NCBI RefSeq assembly: GCF_030817355.1
Contig: NZ_JAUSZH010000001.1
Coordinates: 930,001 to 994,000, forward strand
Length of the DNA: 64,000 bases
Direction: 5' to 3'
DNA from: Streptomyces sp. V1I1
GTDB taxonomy: Bacteria > Actinomycetota > Actinomycetes > Streptomycetales > Streptomycetaceae
The notes under the pieces are model-generated. The model was not told the origin of the DNA. It searched no databases and saw nothing but the letters and a program-made list of their open reading frames with translations. A program made the translations under genes and the position numbers. The stretch's first letter is position 1; each line of letters opens with the position of its first letter. This document shows positions 10,463 through 19,003 of the stretch, piece by piece.

Positions 10463-11367
10463 TTAACAGCTCCAAGAGAGAGGCCCTGGACAAGCTTGTC
10501 CTGGGCGGCGTAGCCGGCGGCGAGGACCGGCAGGGACACAACGACGGACGCGGCGCACAGCTGGGCGAGGAAGAGGCCCTGGCTGGTGACGAATCCGGTC
10601 AGATAGACGGGTGCGGTCTGGGCGACGACGCCGGTGAGCACCCGGGCGAAGAGCAGCTCGTTCCAGCTGAAGATGAAGCAGATCAGCGCGGTTGCGGCGA
10701 TCCCCGGAGCGGCCACCGGCGCGACCACCCGGGCCAGGACCGTGGGCAGCCGCGCGCCGTCCACCTGAGCGGCCTCGATGATCGAGACCGGCACGTCCGC
10801 GAGGAAGGACTGCATCATCCACACCGCGATCGGCAGATTCATCGAGGTGTAGAGGAGGACGAGGAGCCAGATGTTGTCCAGCATCCCGGCATTCTTCGCG
10901 AAGAGGTAGATGGGCAGCAGACCGGCGACCACCGGCAGCATCTTGGTGGAGAGGAAGAAGAACATCACGTCCGTCCACTTGCGTACGCGCCGGATGGAGA
11001 GCGCGTACGCCGCGGGGAGGGCGAGGACGAGCACCAACAGCGTGGAGAACGCGGACGCTGTAAGGGAGTTGATCAGGGACGGCCAGGGGCTCGGTCCGCC
11101 GCCCGCGCCGAAGAACTCCCGGTAGCCGGCCAGGGTCAGCGGCGCGGCGAGGGAGGGCGGATTGGTGGCCGCGTCCGCCTCCGAGTGCAGCGAGGTCAGC
11201 AGCATCCACACGGCCGGCAGACAGAACCCGATGCCTGCCACCCAGGCCAGCAGGCCCAGCGCAATGGAGCGGCGCCTGGCCCGGCGCGCGGCGGGCGGCA
11301 GGTGCTCCGGGCGGGCGGCCTTCGTCGTGGGTGCGGGGGCCGGAGCGGGCGCGGTGTGAGCGGTCAT
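10459..11367 (-). CDS. Polyol ABC transporter permease (MalG-like)
   Basis: A 302-residue membrane permease with six predicted helices and the EAA loop SIIEAAQVDGARLPTVLARVVAP. The first 30 residues are Ala/Pro-rich and cytoplasmic. It overlaps both neighbouring genes by 4 bp. It forms the second permease of the importer with the gene at 11364-12338. Confidence 0.92.
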   Translation of the reverse strand: MTAHTAPAPAPAPTTKAARPEHLPPAARRARRRSIALGLLAWVAGIGFCLPAVWMLLTSLHSEADAATNPPSLAAPLTLAGYREFFGAGGGPSPWPSLINSLTASAFSTLLVLVLALPAAYALSIRRVRKWTDVMFFFLSTKMLPVVAGLLPIYLFAKNAGMLDNIWLLVLLYTSMNLPIAVWMMQSFLADVPVSIIEAAQVDGARLPTVLARVVAPVAAPGIAATALICFIFSWNELLFARVLTGVVAQTAPVYLTGFVTSQGLFLAQLCAASVVVSLPVLAAGYAAQDKLVQGLSLGAVK

Positions 11368-12338
11368 GCGCGGTTCGCCTCCTCACGGAAGAGGGACGAG
11401 ACCACCCGGAGCGCGAACGTCGCGATGATCATCGTGCCGATCACGACGACGACTCCCGCGGCGGACGCCAGTCCGTACTCGTGGGCTTGGTAGAAGGTCT
11501 GGTAGATCGTGTAGGGGAGGTTGGCGGTGCCGAGGCCTCCGGAGGTGATCGTGAACACCGCGTCGAAGTTCTGGACGATGTACACGGAGCCGAGCAGGAC
11601 GCCCAGTTCGAGGTAGCGGCGCAGATGCGGCAGGGTGAGGTAGCGGAAGGACTGCCAGCTACTCGCTCCGTCGAGGTGCGCGGCCTCCATCATGTCGGCG
11701 GGCCGGCTCTGCAGTCCCGCGAGCAGGATCAGCATCATGAACGGCGTCCACTGCCACACAAGGGCGGCCTCGACCGCGATCAGCGGCATGCCGGATATCC
11801 AGTCCGGCTGGGCGGGGGTGTCGTCGCCGAAGAGCCCGGCGATCCAGGTCCAGGCTCCGTTGAGGAGCCCGTACTCCGGGTTGTAGAGCGCGTGCTTCCA
11901 CAGCAGCGCGGCCGAGACCGGGACGATCAGGAAGGGCGTGATGAGCAGGGTGCGCACCATGCCGCGTCCGAAGAAGGTGCGGTCGAGGAGCAGGGCGAGA
12001 CCCAGACCGAGCACCACGGTCGCGATGACGACGCTCGCGGTGAGCAGGACGGTGGTGAAGACCGAGTCGCGCAGCTCCGCGTCGGTGAACACGGAGGTGT
12101 AGTTGGACAGTCCGGCGAAACTGCGCTCCTCGGGGCTCAGCGAGTTCCAGTCGAAGAGCGAGATCACCAGCGTGGCGACGAACGGCAGTTGGGTGACCGC
12201 GATCAGGAAGACCAGGGCCGGCAGGAGCGGCGCCCGGGTGGCCCAGGCCCGCACTCCCCCCTTTCGCTGCTTCGTCTGCCGCGTCTGATTCGACCGGACC
12301 GTGGGGGACGGCGGCTGTGTGGTGACGGAGGCACTCAC
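11364..12338 (-). CDS. Polyol ABC transporter permease (MalF-like)
   Basis: A 324-residue permease. The start is GTG 12338, which overlaps the TGA of the binding-protein gene (GTGA), giving a protein that begins with a Ser/Thr/Gln tail before the first helix (LLPALVFLIAVTQLPFVATLV). The EAA loop is DMMEAAHLDGASSWQSFRYLTLP. The same frame stays open far upstream inside the binding-protein gene, but that part is a shadow. It belongs to the five-gene polyol operon. Confidence 0.9.
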   Translation of the reverse strand: MSASVTTQPPSPTVRSNQTRQTKQRKGGVRAWATRAPLLPALVFLIAVTQLPFVATLVISLFDWNSLSPEERSFAGLSNYTSVFTDAELRDSVFTTVLLTASVVIATVVLGLGLALLLDRTFFGRGMVRTLLITPFLIVPVSAALLWKHALYNPEYGLLNGAWTWIAGLFGDDTPAQPDWISGMPLIAVEAALVWQWTPFMMLILLAGLQSRPADMMEAAHLDGASSWQSFRYLTLPHLRRYLELGVLLGSVYIVQNFDAVFTITSGGLGTANLPYTIYQTFYQAHEYGLASAAGVVVVIGTMIIATFALRVVSSLFREEANRA

Positions 12339-13693
12339 TGCTGCTCCTTGCCGACCTTCTCGGCCAGCTTCTGGGACTTGGCCAGGGCCTGGTCGACGGA
12401 CTGGCGGCCCGCGATGGCCGCGCTGATCTCCTGGGAGACCTTGGTGCCCAGATCGGTGAACTCGGGGATGCCGACGAACTGGATTCCGGCCGCGGGGCGG
12501 GGCTGGGTGCCGGGGTTCTCCGGGTTGGCGCTTGCGATGGCCTTCTCGGTGATGTCCGCGAAGGCGCCCGCGGCCTTGCGGTACTCCGGGTTGGCGTAGG
12601 TGGAGGCCCGCTTGCCCGCGGGCACATTGGCCCAGCCGCTCTTCTCGCCGACCAGCGCCTCGTACTTCTTGCTGGACGCCCAGGAGATGAACTTCCAGGC
12701 GCTGTCGGACTTCTTGGATGCCTTCTGCATGCCCCAGGCCCAGGTGTAGAGCCAGCCGGAGCTCTCCGTCTTCTCCACCGGCGCCGGTACGTAGCCGATC
12801 TTGCCCTTCACCGGCGACCCGGCCGCCTCCAGGGAGCCCGCTCCGGCCGTGGCGTCGTACCACATCGCGGTCTTGCCCTGCGTCATGTTGTTGAGGCACT
12901 CGGCGTACCCGGACTGGGCCGCGCCCGCTTCACCGTGCCCCCGCACCAGGTCGACGTAGAACTGGGTGGCCTTCTTGAACTCCGGGGAGGTGAGCTTCGC
13001 CTCCCAGTCCTCGGTGAACCAGGTGCCGCCCATGGTGTTGACGACAGTGGTGAGCGGGGCGATGACCTCGCCCCAGCCGGGGAGTCCGCGCAGGCAGATG
13101 CCCTTCATCCCGCTCTCGGCGCCGTCCGCCTTCGCAGCGAGGTCGGCAACCTGCTGCCAGGTGGGCTTCGCCGGCATCTTCAGCCCCTTGTCGGCGAAGA
13201 CGTCCTTGCGGTACATGAGGAAGGACGACTCGCCGTAGAAGGGCTCGGCGTAGAGCTTTCCGTCCTTCGCGGTGAGCGATTTCCGCAGCGGCTCGAGGAT
13301 GTCGTTCTGGTCGAAGGCGGTGTCCTTCTTCGCGTACTCGTCGAGCCCGTGCAGCCAGCCGTTCTTGGCATAGAACGGCACCTCGAAGTTGCTGATGGTG
13401 GCGACGTCGTACTGGCCCGCCTGGTTGGAGAAGTCCTGACTGATCTTGTCTCGGACGTCGTTCTCCGGGAGCACCGTGAAGTTGACCTTGATGCCGGTCT
13501 CCTTGGTGAAGTTGTCCGCGGTCAGCTTCTGCAGTTCGACCATCTGAGGGTTGTTCACCATGAGTACGTTCACGGCCTCGCCCCCTGTGGAAGAGGAGGC
13601 GCCTGCTCCGCTGCACCCCGCGAGAAGTGCCATGGCGGCCGTGCCGGCGCCCGCACTCAGGCGGATTCCACGTCGTCGTCGCTGGAGGTGCAT
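12335..13693 (-). CDS. Polyol ABC transporter substrate-binding lipoprotein
   Basis: A 452-residue solute-binding protein with a twin-basic N-terminus (MHLQRRRRGIR) and lipobox MALLAGCSGAG, so it is exported and lipid-anchored. The mature part has the family 1 binding fold (VNVLMVNNPQMVELQKLT, FKKATQFYVDLVR). It is the first gene of the operon binding protein-permease-permease-dehydrogenase-fructokinase. That set matches sorbitol/mannitol-type uptake systems. A DeoR-type regulator lies 125 bp upstream on the same strand. Confidence 0.92.
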   Translation of the reverse strand: MHLQRRRRGIRLSAGAGTAAMALLAGCSGAGASSSTGGEAVNVLMVNNPQMVELQKLTADNFTKETGIKVNFTVLPENDVRDKISQDFSNQAGQYDVATISNFEVPFYAKNGWLHGLDEYAKKDTAFDQNDILEPLRKSLTAKDGKLYAEPFYGESSFLMYRKDVFADKGLKMPAKPTWQQVADLAAKADGAESGMKGICLRGLPGWGEVIAPLTTVVNTMGGTWFTEDWEAKLTSPEFKKATQFYVDLVRGHGEAGAAQSGYAECLNNMTQGKTAMWYDATAGAGSLEAAGSPVKGKIGYVPAPVEKTESSGWLYTWAWGMQKASKKSDSAWKFISWASSKKYEALVGEKSGWANVPAGKRASTYANPEYRKAAGAFADITEKAIASANPENPGTQPRPAAGIQFVGIPEFTDLGTKVSQEISAAIAGRQSVDQALAKSQKLAEKVGKEQQ

Positions 13694-13818
13694 GATTTCT
13701 CCTGATCATTCGTAACGGCTCGGTGTTCGGTGGTTCAGGACATGACGGCTCTGCCCTCGGCCGGGCGGCCGGGGATCAAAGGCCTACGGGGTAAGGCAGT
13801 TGTGCGGCATGAGCGTGC

Positions 13819-14580
13819 TCAGACGCGGATGACCTGCGGGCCGAGGAGGGAGTAGCGCTGCGCCTCGGCCGAGGGCAGGCCCGCGTCGGTGACGATGGCC
13901 TCGAAGTCGCCGACGTCGGCGAAGCGGCAAAAGCTCACCGCCCCGAACTTCGAATGGATTCCGGCGAACACGCGGCGGCGTGCGCTGCGCATGGCCTGTG
14001 CCTTGACCTCGCTCACCGCGGGGTCCGGTGTGGTCAGTCCGTACTCACGGGAGATGCCGTTCGCGCCGACGTACGCCAGATCGATGACGAAGTCGGCGAG
14101 CATGCGGGTGGCCCAGTGGTCGACCGTGGCCATGGTGCCGCCGCGGACGCGCCCGCCGAGCAGCAGCACGGAGATCTTCTCGGCGTCCGCGAGGACGGTC
14201 GCCACCGCCAGGGACGCGGTGACGACGGTCAGCGGCCGGTCCCGCGGCAGCGCTTCGGCGACGAGCTGCGGGGTGAAGCCCTCGTCGACGAAGAGAGTCT
14301 CGGCGTCACCGAGCAGATCGGCGGCGGCCGTCGCGATCCGTGACTTCTGCGGCACATGACGGGTGGTCCGCACCGCGAGCGTCGTCTCGAAACCGGCGGA
14401 CTCGACGGGGTAGGCGCCGCCGTGCGTACGCCGCACCAGACCGTGTTCCTCCAGGGCGTGCAGATCCCGCCTGATGGTCTCCTTGGCCACCTGGAACTGG
14501 CCGGCCAGCCGGTTGACATCGACCGACCCGTCCCGCCGGGCCGTCTCGAGAATTCCCCGTCGGCGTTCCTCGGTGTCCAC
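13819..14580 (-). CDS. DeoR-family transcriptional regulator
   Basis: About 253 residues. The N-terminal DeoR winged HTH (RRRGILETARRDGSVDVNRL, then VAKETIRRDLHALEEHGLVRR) carries the family signature. The C-terminal sugar-phosphate sensor has ALPRDRPLTVVTASLAVA and LLGGRVRGGTMATV. The start is GTG 14580, preceded by GGAAG; longer upstream readings add 43 residues with no family resemblance. It lies just upstream of the polyol importer operon on the same strand and probably represses it, with a phosphorylated sugar as effector. Confidence 0.92.
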   Translation of the reverse strand: MDTEERRRGILETARRDGSVDVNRLAGQFQVAKETIRRDLHALEEHGLVRRTHGGAYPVESAGFETTLAVRTTRHVPQKSRIATAAADLLGDAETLFVDEGFTPQLVAEALPRDRPLTVVTASLAVATVLADAEKISVLLLGGRVRGGTMATVDHWATRMLADFVIDLAYVGANGISREYGLTTPDPAVSEVKAQAMRSARRRVFAGIHSKFGAVSFCRFADVGDFEAIVTDAGLPSAEAQRYSLLGPQVIRV

Positions 14581-15017
14581 GACACACTTCCCTGCTTCTG
14601 TCCTGTAGCGCGGTCCATGCGCTGTCCGTGCGATGTCGGTGCGCTGTCGGTGCGCTGTCGTTACTTCCCGGGCCCGGCGTCCGTTCGGGCTCATGCGTCG
14701 TTTGTACAAGCAGTCACGCCCGCTCGACCAGGCTCTTCGCAGGATCCGCTGTGCCCGTTCTTGCCCGTTTCGGCGAAGCCGTCGGCGCTGGTAGTGCGGG
14801 CCGGGGCACGCATCGCGGCGCAGCGCGCTGCCCGCTTGGCACCATTTGGGCGTCCGAACGGTGCCCGCGGGCGGACACTGGGGCGACGGCGCGATTCAGC
14901 CGTCCCGGAATGCGGAAGCGTCCGGAGGGCTTGAGGATCGATGAATGGCTGGCTCCGCCTGTACGTATGCGTAGGGGCGGGACATGGATTTTCCGACGGA
15001 CATCCAGGAGCACACTG
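14581..15017. other. 437-bp divergent intergenic region
   Basis: This separates the DeoR-type regulator from the divergent 6-phosphogluconate dehydrogenase gene. It holds the four 11-bp tandem repeats listed below and a conventional ribosome binding site (CAGGAG) for the dehydrogenase at its right end. Otherwise I see nothing recognisable. Confidence 0.5.
14618..14660. repeat. Four tandem 11-bp repeats
   Basis: Units TGCGCTGTCCG, TGCGATGTCGG, TGCGCTGTCGG and TGCGCTGTCG run head to tail, one per helical turn, 38 bp upstream of the DeoR-type start. Helically phased direct repeats are typical of DeoR-family operators, so autoregulation is possible. This is inferred from position only. Confidence 0.5.
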
Positions 15018-16460
15018 ATGAGTGGAACAGCCCAGATCGGCGTCACGGGGCTCGCGGTGATGGGCCGCAATCTCGCCCGTAACTTCGTCCGCAACGGCTT
15101 CACGGTGGCCGTACACAACCGGACAGCGGCGAAGACGCGGACGCTGGTCGAGGAGTTCGGTCACGAGGGCACGTTCGTGCCCGCCGAGTCGGCCGAGGAG
15201 TTCGTCGCGGCCCTGGAGCGCCCGCGCCGCCTGGTGATCATGGTCAAGGCGGGCGATCCGACGGACGCCGTGATCCAGGAGTTCGCGCCGCTGCTGGAAG
15301 AGGGCGACGTCATCATCGACGGCGGCAACGCCCACTTCGCCGACACCCGGCGCCGCGAGAAGGAACTGCGGGAGCGCGGCATCCACTTCGTGGGCACGGG
15401 TATCTCGGGCGGCGAGGAGGGTGCGCTGCACGGGCCGAGCATCATGCCGGGCGGCTCGGCCGAGTCGTACGCCTCGCTCGGCCCGCTGCTCGAGAAGATC
15501 GCCGCGAAGGCTCCCGACGGCACCCCGACCGTGGCGCACATCGGCCCGGACGGCGCGGGCCACTTCGTGAAGATGGTGCACAACGGCATCGAGTACGCCG
15601 ATATGCAGCTGATCGCCGAGGCGTACCACCTGCTGCGCGCGGTCGCGGGCTACTCCCCCGCGCAGATCGCCGAGACCTTCCGCACCTGGAACACCGGGCG
15701 GCTCGACTCGTATCTGATCGAGATCACGGCGGAGGTGCTGGCGCACACGGACGCGGCGACCGGGAAGCCGTTCGTCGACGTCGTCACCGACCAGGCGGAG
15801 CAGAAGGGCACAGGCCGCTGGACGGTGCAGATCGCCCTCGACCTGGGGGTGCCGGTCTCCGGCATCGCTGAGGCGGTCTTCGCCCGCTCGCTCTCCGGGC
15901 ACGCGGACCTGCGCGAGGCCTCGCGCTCCCTGCCCGGGCCGACGGCCCGGCCGCTGGGCGAGGCCGATGCCGCGCGCTTCGCCGACCAGGTCGAGCAGGC
16001 GCTGTACGCGTCCAAGATCGTGTCGTACACGCAGGGCTTCCACCAGATCCAGGCGGGCAGCGACGCCTACGACTGGGACATCGACCTCGGTTCGGTGGCC
16101 GCGATCTGGCGGGCCGGCTGCATCATCAGGGCAGCGTTCCTGGACCGCATTCGCGAGGCGTACGACACCCGGCACGACCTGCCGAGTCTGCTGTCGGACA
16201 AGCAGTTCGCGGAGGAGATCGGCGCGGCGCAGGACGACTGGCGCGAGGTGGTCTCGGCGGCCGCCCGCCACGGCGTCCCGACGCCGGGCTTCTCGGCGGC
16301 CCTCTCGTACTACGACGCCCTGCGCGCCGAGCGGCTGCCCGCTGCGCTCACCCAGGGCCAGCGTGACTTCTTCGGTGCGCACACCTACCGGCGGACCGAC
16401 CGCGAGGGTTCGTTCCATACCCTGTGGGGCGGCGACCGCTCGGAGGTGCGCACCGACTGA
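15018..16460 (+). CDS. gndA: NADP-dependent 6-phosphogluconate dehydrogenase, decarboxylating
   Basis: A 480-residue enzyme of the oxidative pentose phosphate pathway: 6-phosphogluconate to ribulose 5-phosphate, CO2 and NADPH. The N-terminal NADP fold is IGVTGLAVMGRNLARN (GxAxMGxN), with cofactor-selecting HNRTAAKT. The substrate and catalytic segments are FVGTGISGGEEGA, GAGHFVKMVHNGIEYADMQ and, near the end, QRDFFGAHTYRR. Length and full motif set match the long GndA type. The start ATG 15018 follows CAGGAG by 7 bases. Confidence 0.97.
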   Translation: MSGTAQIGVTGLAVMGRNLARNFVRNGFTVAVHNRTAAKTRTLVEEFGHEGTFVPAESAEEFVAALERPRRLVIMVKAGDPTDAVIQEFAPLLEEGDVIIDGGNAHFADTRRREKELRERGIHFVGTGISGGEEGALHGPSIMPGGSAESYASLGPLLEKIAAKAPDGTPTVAHIGPDGAGHFVKMVHNGIEYADMQLIAEAYHLLRAVAGYSPAQIAETFRTWNTGRLDSYLIEITAEVLAHTDAATGKPFVDVVTDQAEQKGTGRWTVQIALDLGVPVSGIAEAVFARSLSGHADLREASRSLPGPTARPLGEADAARFADQVEQALYASKIVSYTQGFHQIQAGSDAYDWDIDLGSVAAIWRAGCIIRAAFLDRIREAYDTRHDLPSLLSDKQFAEEIGAAQDDWREVVSAAARHGVPTPGFSAALSYYDALRAERLPAALTQGQRDFFGAHTYRRTDREGSFHTLWGGDRSEVRTD

Positions 16461-16679
16461 TCAGCGCCGCGGGCCGATTCGGCTCGCCGGACCAGGCTGG
16501 GGTTCCGGCTCCGGCGGCGGTACGGGTTCGGGGCTGGGGCCCGGCGGCTGCGGAATGGGGTCGGGCGCGGGTCCCGGCGGAGGCCCTGGCACCGGCCCCG
16601 GCCCCGGCAGCGGTCCGGGATCAGGTCCGGGCGGTCCCGGCGACGGGATCGGCGAAGGCGGGACGGGTGGGTGGGTCAT
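16461..16679 (-). CDS. Small proline-rich hypothetical protein
   Basis: A 72-residue protein that is almost entirely Pro-Gly, Pro-Glu and Pro-Asp repeats after MTHPPVPP. It starts at ATG 16679, six bases after a perfect GGAGG, which is good support for translation. Its stop directly abuts the convergent gndA stop. The composition suggests an unstructured peptide. The repeats could also arise by slippage in G+C-rich DNA, so the coding call is moderate. Confidence 0.45.
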   Translation of the reverse strand: MTHPPVPPSPIPSPGPPGPDPGPLPGPGPVPGPPPGPAPDPIPQPPGPSPEPVPPPEPEPQPGPASRIGPRR

Positions 16680-16757
16680 GCCAGACCTCCAGCGGTTCGA
16701 AGTCGTGCGTTCCCAATGTCTCCCGGTGCGCGTGCCCACGCGCGCCGGGTCCAGTCA

Positions 16758-17390
16758 TCATGATCCGTACGTGGTGGCCAGGGCGGCGGCCCGCAGCCCG
16801 GACCGCGGGCTGGACAGCACGGGGACGGCAGTCGTCGTACGGTCTGCCGCGTCCGCCATCGACGCCTGGGCCAGCACGATGACATCCGTGGCGGGCACCC
16901 CGTCGACCGCGGCGGCCACGGCGTCCAGATAGCCGTCGCGGTCGCCCGCCTCGAAGCGCTCCCAGCCGCCGTCGACGAGTAGCGTGCGGACGTCGACCGC
17001 GCGGCCCGCGGCCTCTTCGCGGATCAGCGCGACTGTCGGCTCCAGGGTGCTGCGCAGGGCGGCGACCACCACGATCCGGTTCGCCGCGGCGGCCGCGGCT
17101 GCCATCGGGCGGTCGGCCCGCAGCACCACAACGCCGAGGTCCGCGGCGCACGCCTCGGCGACACCGCCGATCGTGGAGCAGGTGACGAGGACGGCGGCCG
17201 CACCCTCGGCGACGGCCCCGGCGAGCACGGCGGCGACGGCGGGCGCGACCGCCTCGGGGCCCTCCTCCCGGGCCCGGGCGAGGAGATCCTCGTCAACGAG
17301 ATGAAGCAGCGTGAGACCCGGGTGGTCCTCGTCCCGCAGGGCGTCGAAGACCGGGACGTGGACCGGGGAGGTGTGCAGCAGCGCCAGCAT
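16758..17390 (-). CDS. Asp/Glu racemase-superfamily protein
   Basis: A 210-residue member of the aspartate/glutamate/hydantoin racemase superfamily. The first catalytic cysteine is visible in AAVLVTCSTIGG. The second half has VIVLAQASMADAA where many racemases carry the second Cys; here Ala replaces it. A one-cysteine member is more like decarboxylase-type or uncharacterised relatives than a true two-base racemase. It stands alone between unrelated genes. The substrate is unknown. Confidence 0.8.
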   Translation of the reverse strand: MLALLHTSPVHVPVFDALRDEDHPGLTLLHLVDEDLLARAREEGPEAVAPAVAAVLAGAVAEGAAAVLVTCSTIGGVAEACAADLGVVVLRADRPMAAAAAAANRIVVVAALRSTLEPTVALIREEAAGRAVDVRTLLVDGGWERFEAGDRDGYLDAVAAAVDGVPATDVIVLAQASMADAADRTTTAVPVLSSPRSGLRAAALATTYGS

Positions 17391-17435
17391 GGGCCGGATG
17401 CTAGAGCGTTTCTGGAAGTAGCGCCGTGCGCCCGG

Positions 17436-17780
17436 TCACCAGAGCTGCGGCTGGTCCTTCAGCTGCTCTTCCGCCGTGCGCACCAGCTCGGCCGACGGCT
17501 TGGGGGCCTCGTCGGGGTGGCTGTGGGCCCACTTGGCCGCGTACGGGCACAGTGGCACGACGGGCACGCCCTCGCGCGCCGCCATCGCGTAGAACTCTCG
17601 CACCAGTGCGCTCGCGATCCCCTTGCCCTCGTGCTCCGGTTCCACCACGGTGTGCACGGCGACCAGGGCGGCCGGCGTGGCGTCGAGGGTGAAGTAGGCG
17701 ATATGGCCGGTGACTTGACCGTCCTCGTACGCCTCCAGGAGCCCCCTCTGCCGGTTGTCGCGGATCTCGGGTTCTGCCAT
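17436..17780 (-). CDS. Small GNAT-family N-acetyltransferase
   Basis: A 114-residue, single-domain GNAT of the short YjdJ-like type. It has the acetyl-CoA binding segment VEPEHEGKGIASALVREF followed by VVPLCPYAAKWAHSHPDEA, where the PLCPYA turn is characteristic of this subgroup. The acetyl acceptor is unknown. It is not obviously in an operon; 60 bp separate it from the DoxX gene upstream. Confidence 0.85.
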   Translation of the reverse strand: MAEPEIRDNRQRGLLEAYEDGQVTGHIAYFTLDATPAALVAVHTVVEPEHEGKGIASALVREFYAMAAREGVPVVPLCPYAAKWAHSHPDEAPKPSAELVRTAEEQLKDQPQLW

Positions 17781-17840
17781 GGCGGCTGTCTCCTTCGGAC
17801 TGTCGGAACAGGTCGGACGACGGCACCGAAAGCGTACGGG

Positions 17841-18377
17841 CTACTCCCCGGCAGCGTCCGTGGGCTGCTCATCGGGCTGATCCTGCGCCCTCCTGCCGAC
17901 CACCGTGGCAGCGGCGAGCGCACTGCCGAGGAAGGCGACGGCCACCACCCACGGCTGGTCGAAGCGGTGCCTGGTCGCGTGATCGAGGGAGTAGCGGCCG
18001 GCTCCGGCGATGCCGACGGCGGCCGCCGTGAAGCCGAGGAAGGCCGGGTACTCGAAGCCGCCGGCCTGGTTGAAGAACCCGGCGGGCGCCTGCACCGACA
18101 CCGCCGCGGCCATCGCGCCCGCGGCGGCGGAAGCGGCCACGGGGGTGGCCAGACCCAGTGCGAGCAGCGCCCCGCCGCCCGCCTCGCCGAGCCCGGCGGC
18201 GACGGCGCTCGGCCGGCCCGGGCGGAATCCCATGGCTTCCATGGCCTGTGCGGTCGCATCAAGGCCGCCGCCCCCGAACCAGCCGAACAGCTTCTGTGAA
18301 CCGTGCGCCGCGAGGACCGCGCCCGTGCCGACCCGCAGGACAAGAAGGCCGAGGTCGCGTCGGTTGAGGCATTCCAT
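17841..18377 (-). CDS. DoxX-family membrane protein
   Basis: A 178-residue, four-helix membrane protein. The hallmark first helix is LGLLVLRVGTGAVLAAHGSQKLFGWFGGGG, of which HGxQKLFG is the DoxX signature; three further Ala/Gly-rich helices follow. Relatives take part in membrane-associated redox balance, but no catalytic role is evident here. The tail after the last helix is polar. Confidence 0.88.
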   Translation of the reverse strand: MECLNRRDLGLLVLRVGTGAVLAAHGSQKLFGWFGGGGLDATAQAMEAMGFRPGRPSAVAAGLGEAGGGALLALGLATPVAASAAAGAMAAAVSVQAPAGFFNQAGGFEYPAFLGFTAAAVGIAGAGRYSLDHATRHRFDQPWVVAVAFLGSALAAATVVGRRAQDQPDEQPTDAAGE

Positions 18378-18570
18378 GGGTGTCTCCCTGTGCGGACGCG
18401 GTCAGGTGGGGGCGTACCGGATCCACTCTCGTACGAGTCCGGCCGCGGTCCGCTGCGCTGCTGCGCCATACGGGTGACACGGACCGCGTGATCCACTGGC
18501 CGGAACCGTGCGGTAGATTTTGCGCGCCCTTGACCAGCATCAACTTATCGACACGGAGACAGGCCCCTCA

Positions 18571-18993
18571 ATGAGCGACATCCTCAACGGACTTGGCCGC
18601 GCGAGCGCGTACGGCGCCCTCGGTGTGGTCCTCCTGATCCTCGGCATATTCCTGGTCGACCTGCTGACGCCCGGAAAGCTGGGCCGGCAGATATGGGAGG
18701 ACCGCAACCGCAATGCCGCGCTGCTGCTGAGCTCCGCGCTCCTGGGCATCGGCGGCATCGTCTTCACCTCGATCTGGACGACGTACGACAACTTTGGCAA
18801 GGGCCTCGTCTCCACCGCCGCGTTCGGTCTGCTGGGCCTGGTGATGATGGCGGTGGCATTCCTGGTGGTGGACCTGGTCACGCCGGGCAAGCTGGGCGCG
18901 ACGCTGGTCGAGCCGGAGCCGCATCCGGCGGTGTGGGTGACCGGGTCCTGCAACCTGGCGGTCTCGGCCATCGTCTCGGCGTCCATCGCCTGA
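18571..18993 (+). CDS. DUF350 membrane protein
   Basis: A 140-residue protein with four membrane helices arranged as an internal repeat: each half ends with (F/V)LVDL(L/V)TPGKLG, at about residues 30 and 100. That duplicated motif is the DUF350 hallmark. The start is ATG 18571; a longer reading from 18520 adds residues unlike the family. The function is unknown; some relatives sit with potassium-channel or spermidine-synthase-like genes, which are not present here. Confidence 0.88.
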   Translation: MSDILNGLGRASAYGALGVVLLILGIFLVDLLTPGKLGRQIWEDRNRNAALLLSSALLGIGGIVFTSIWTTYDNFGKGLVSTAAFGLLGLVMMAVAFLVVDLVTPGKLGATLVEPEPHPAVWVTGSCNLAVSAIVSASIA

Positions 18994-19003
18994 GGACCTC
19001 AGC

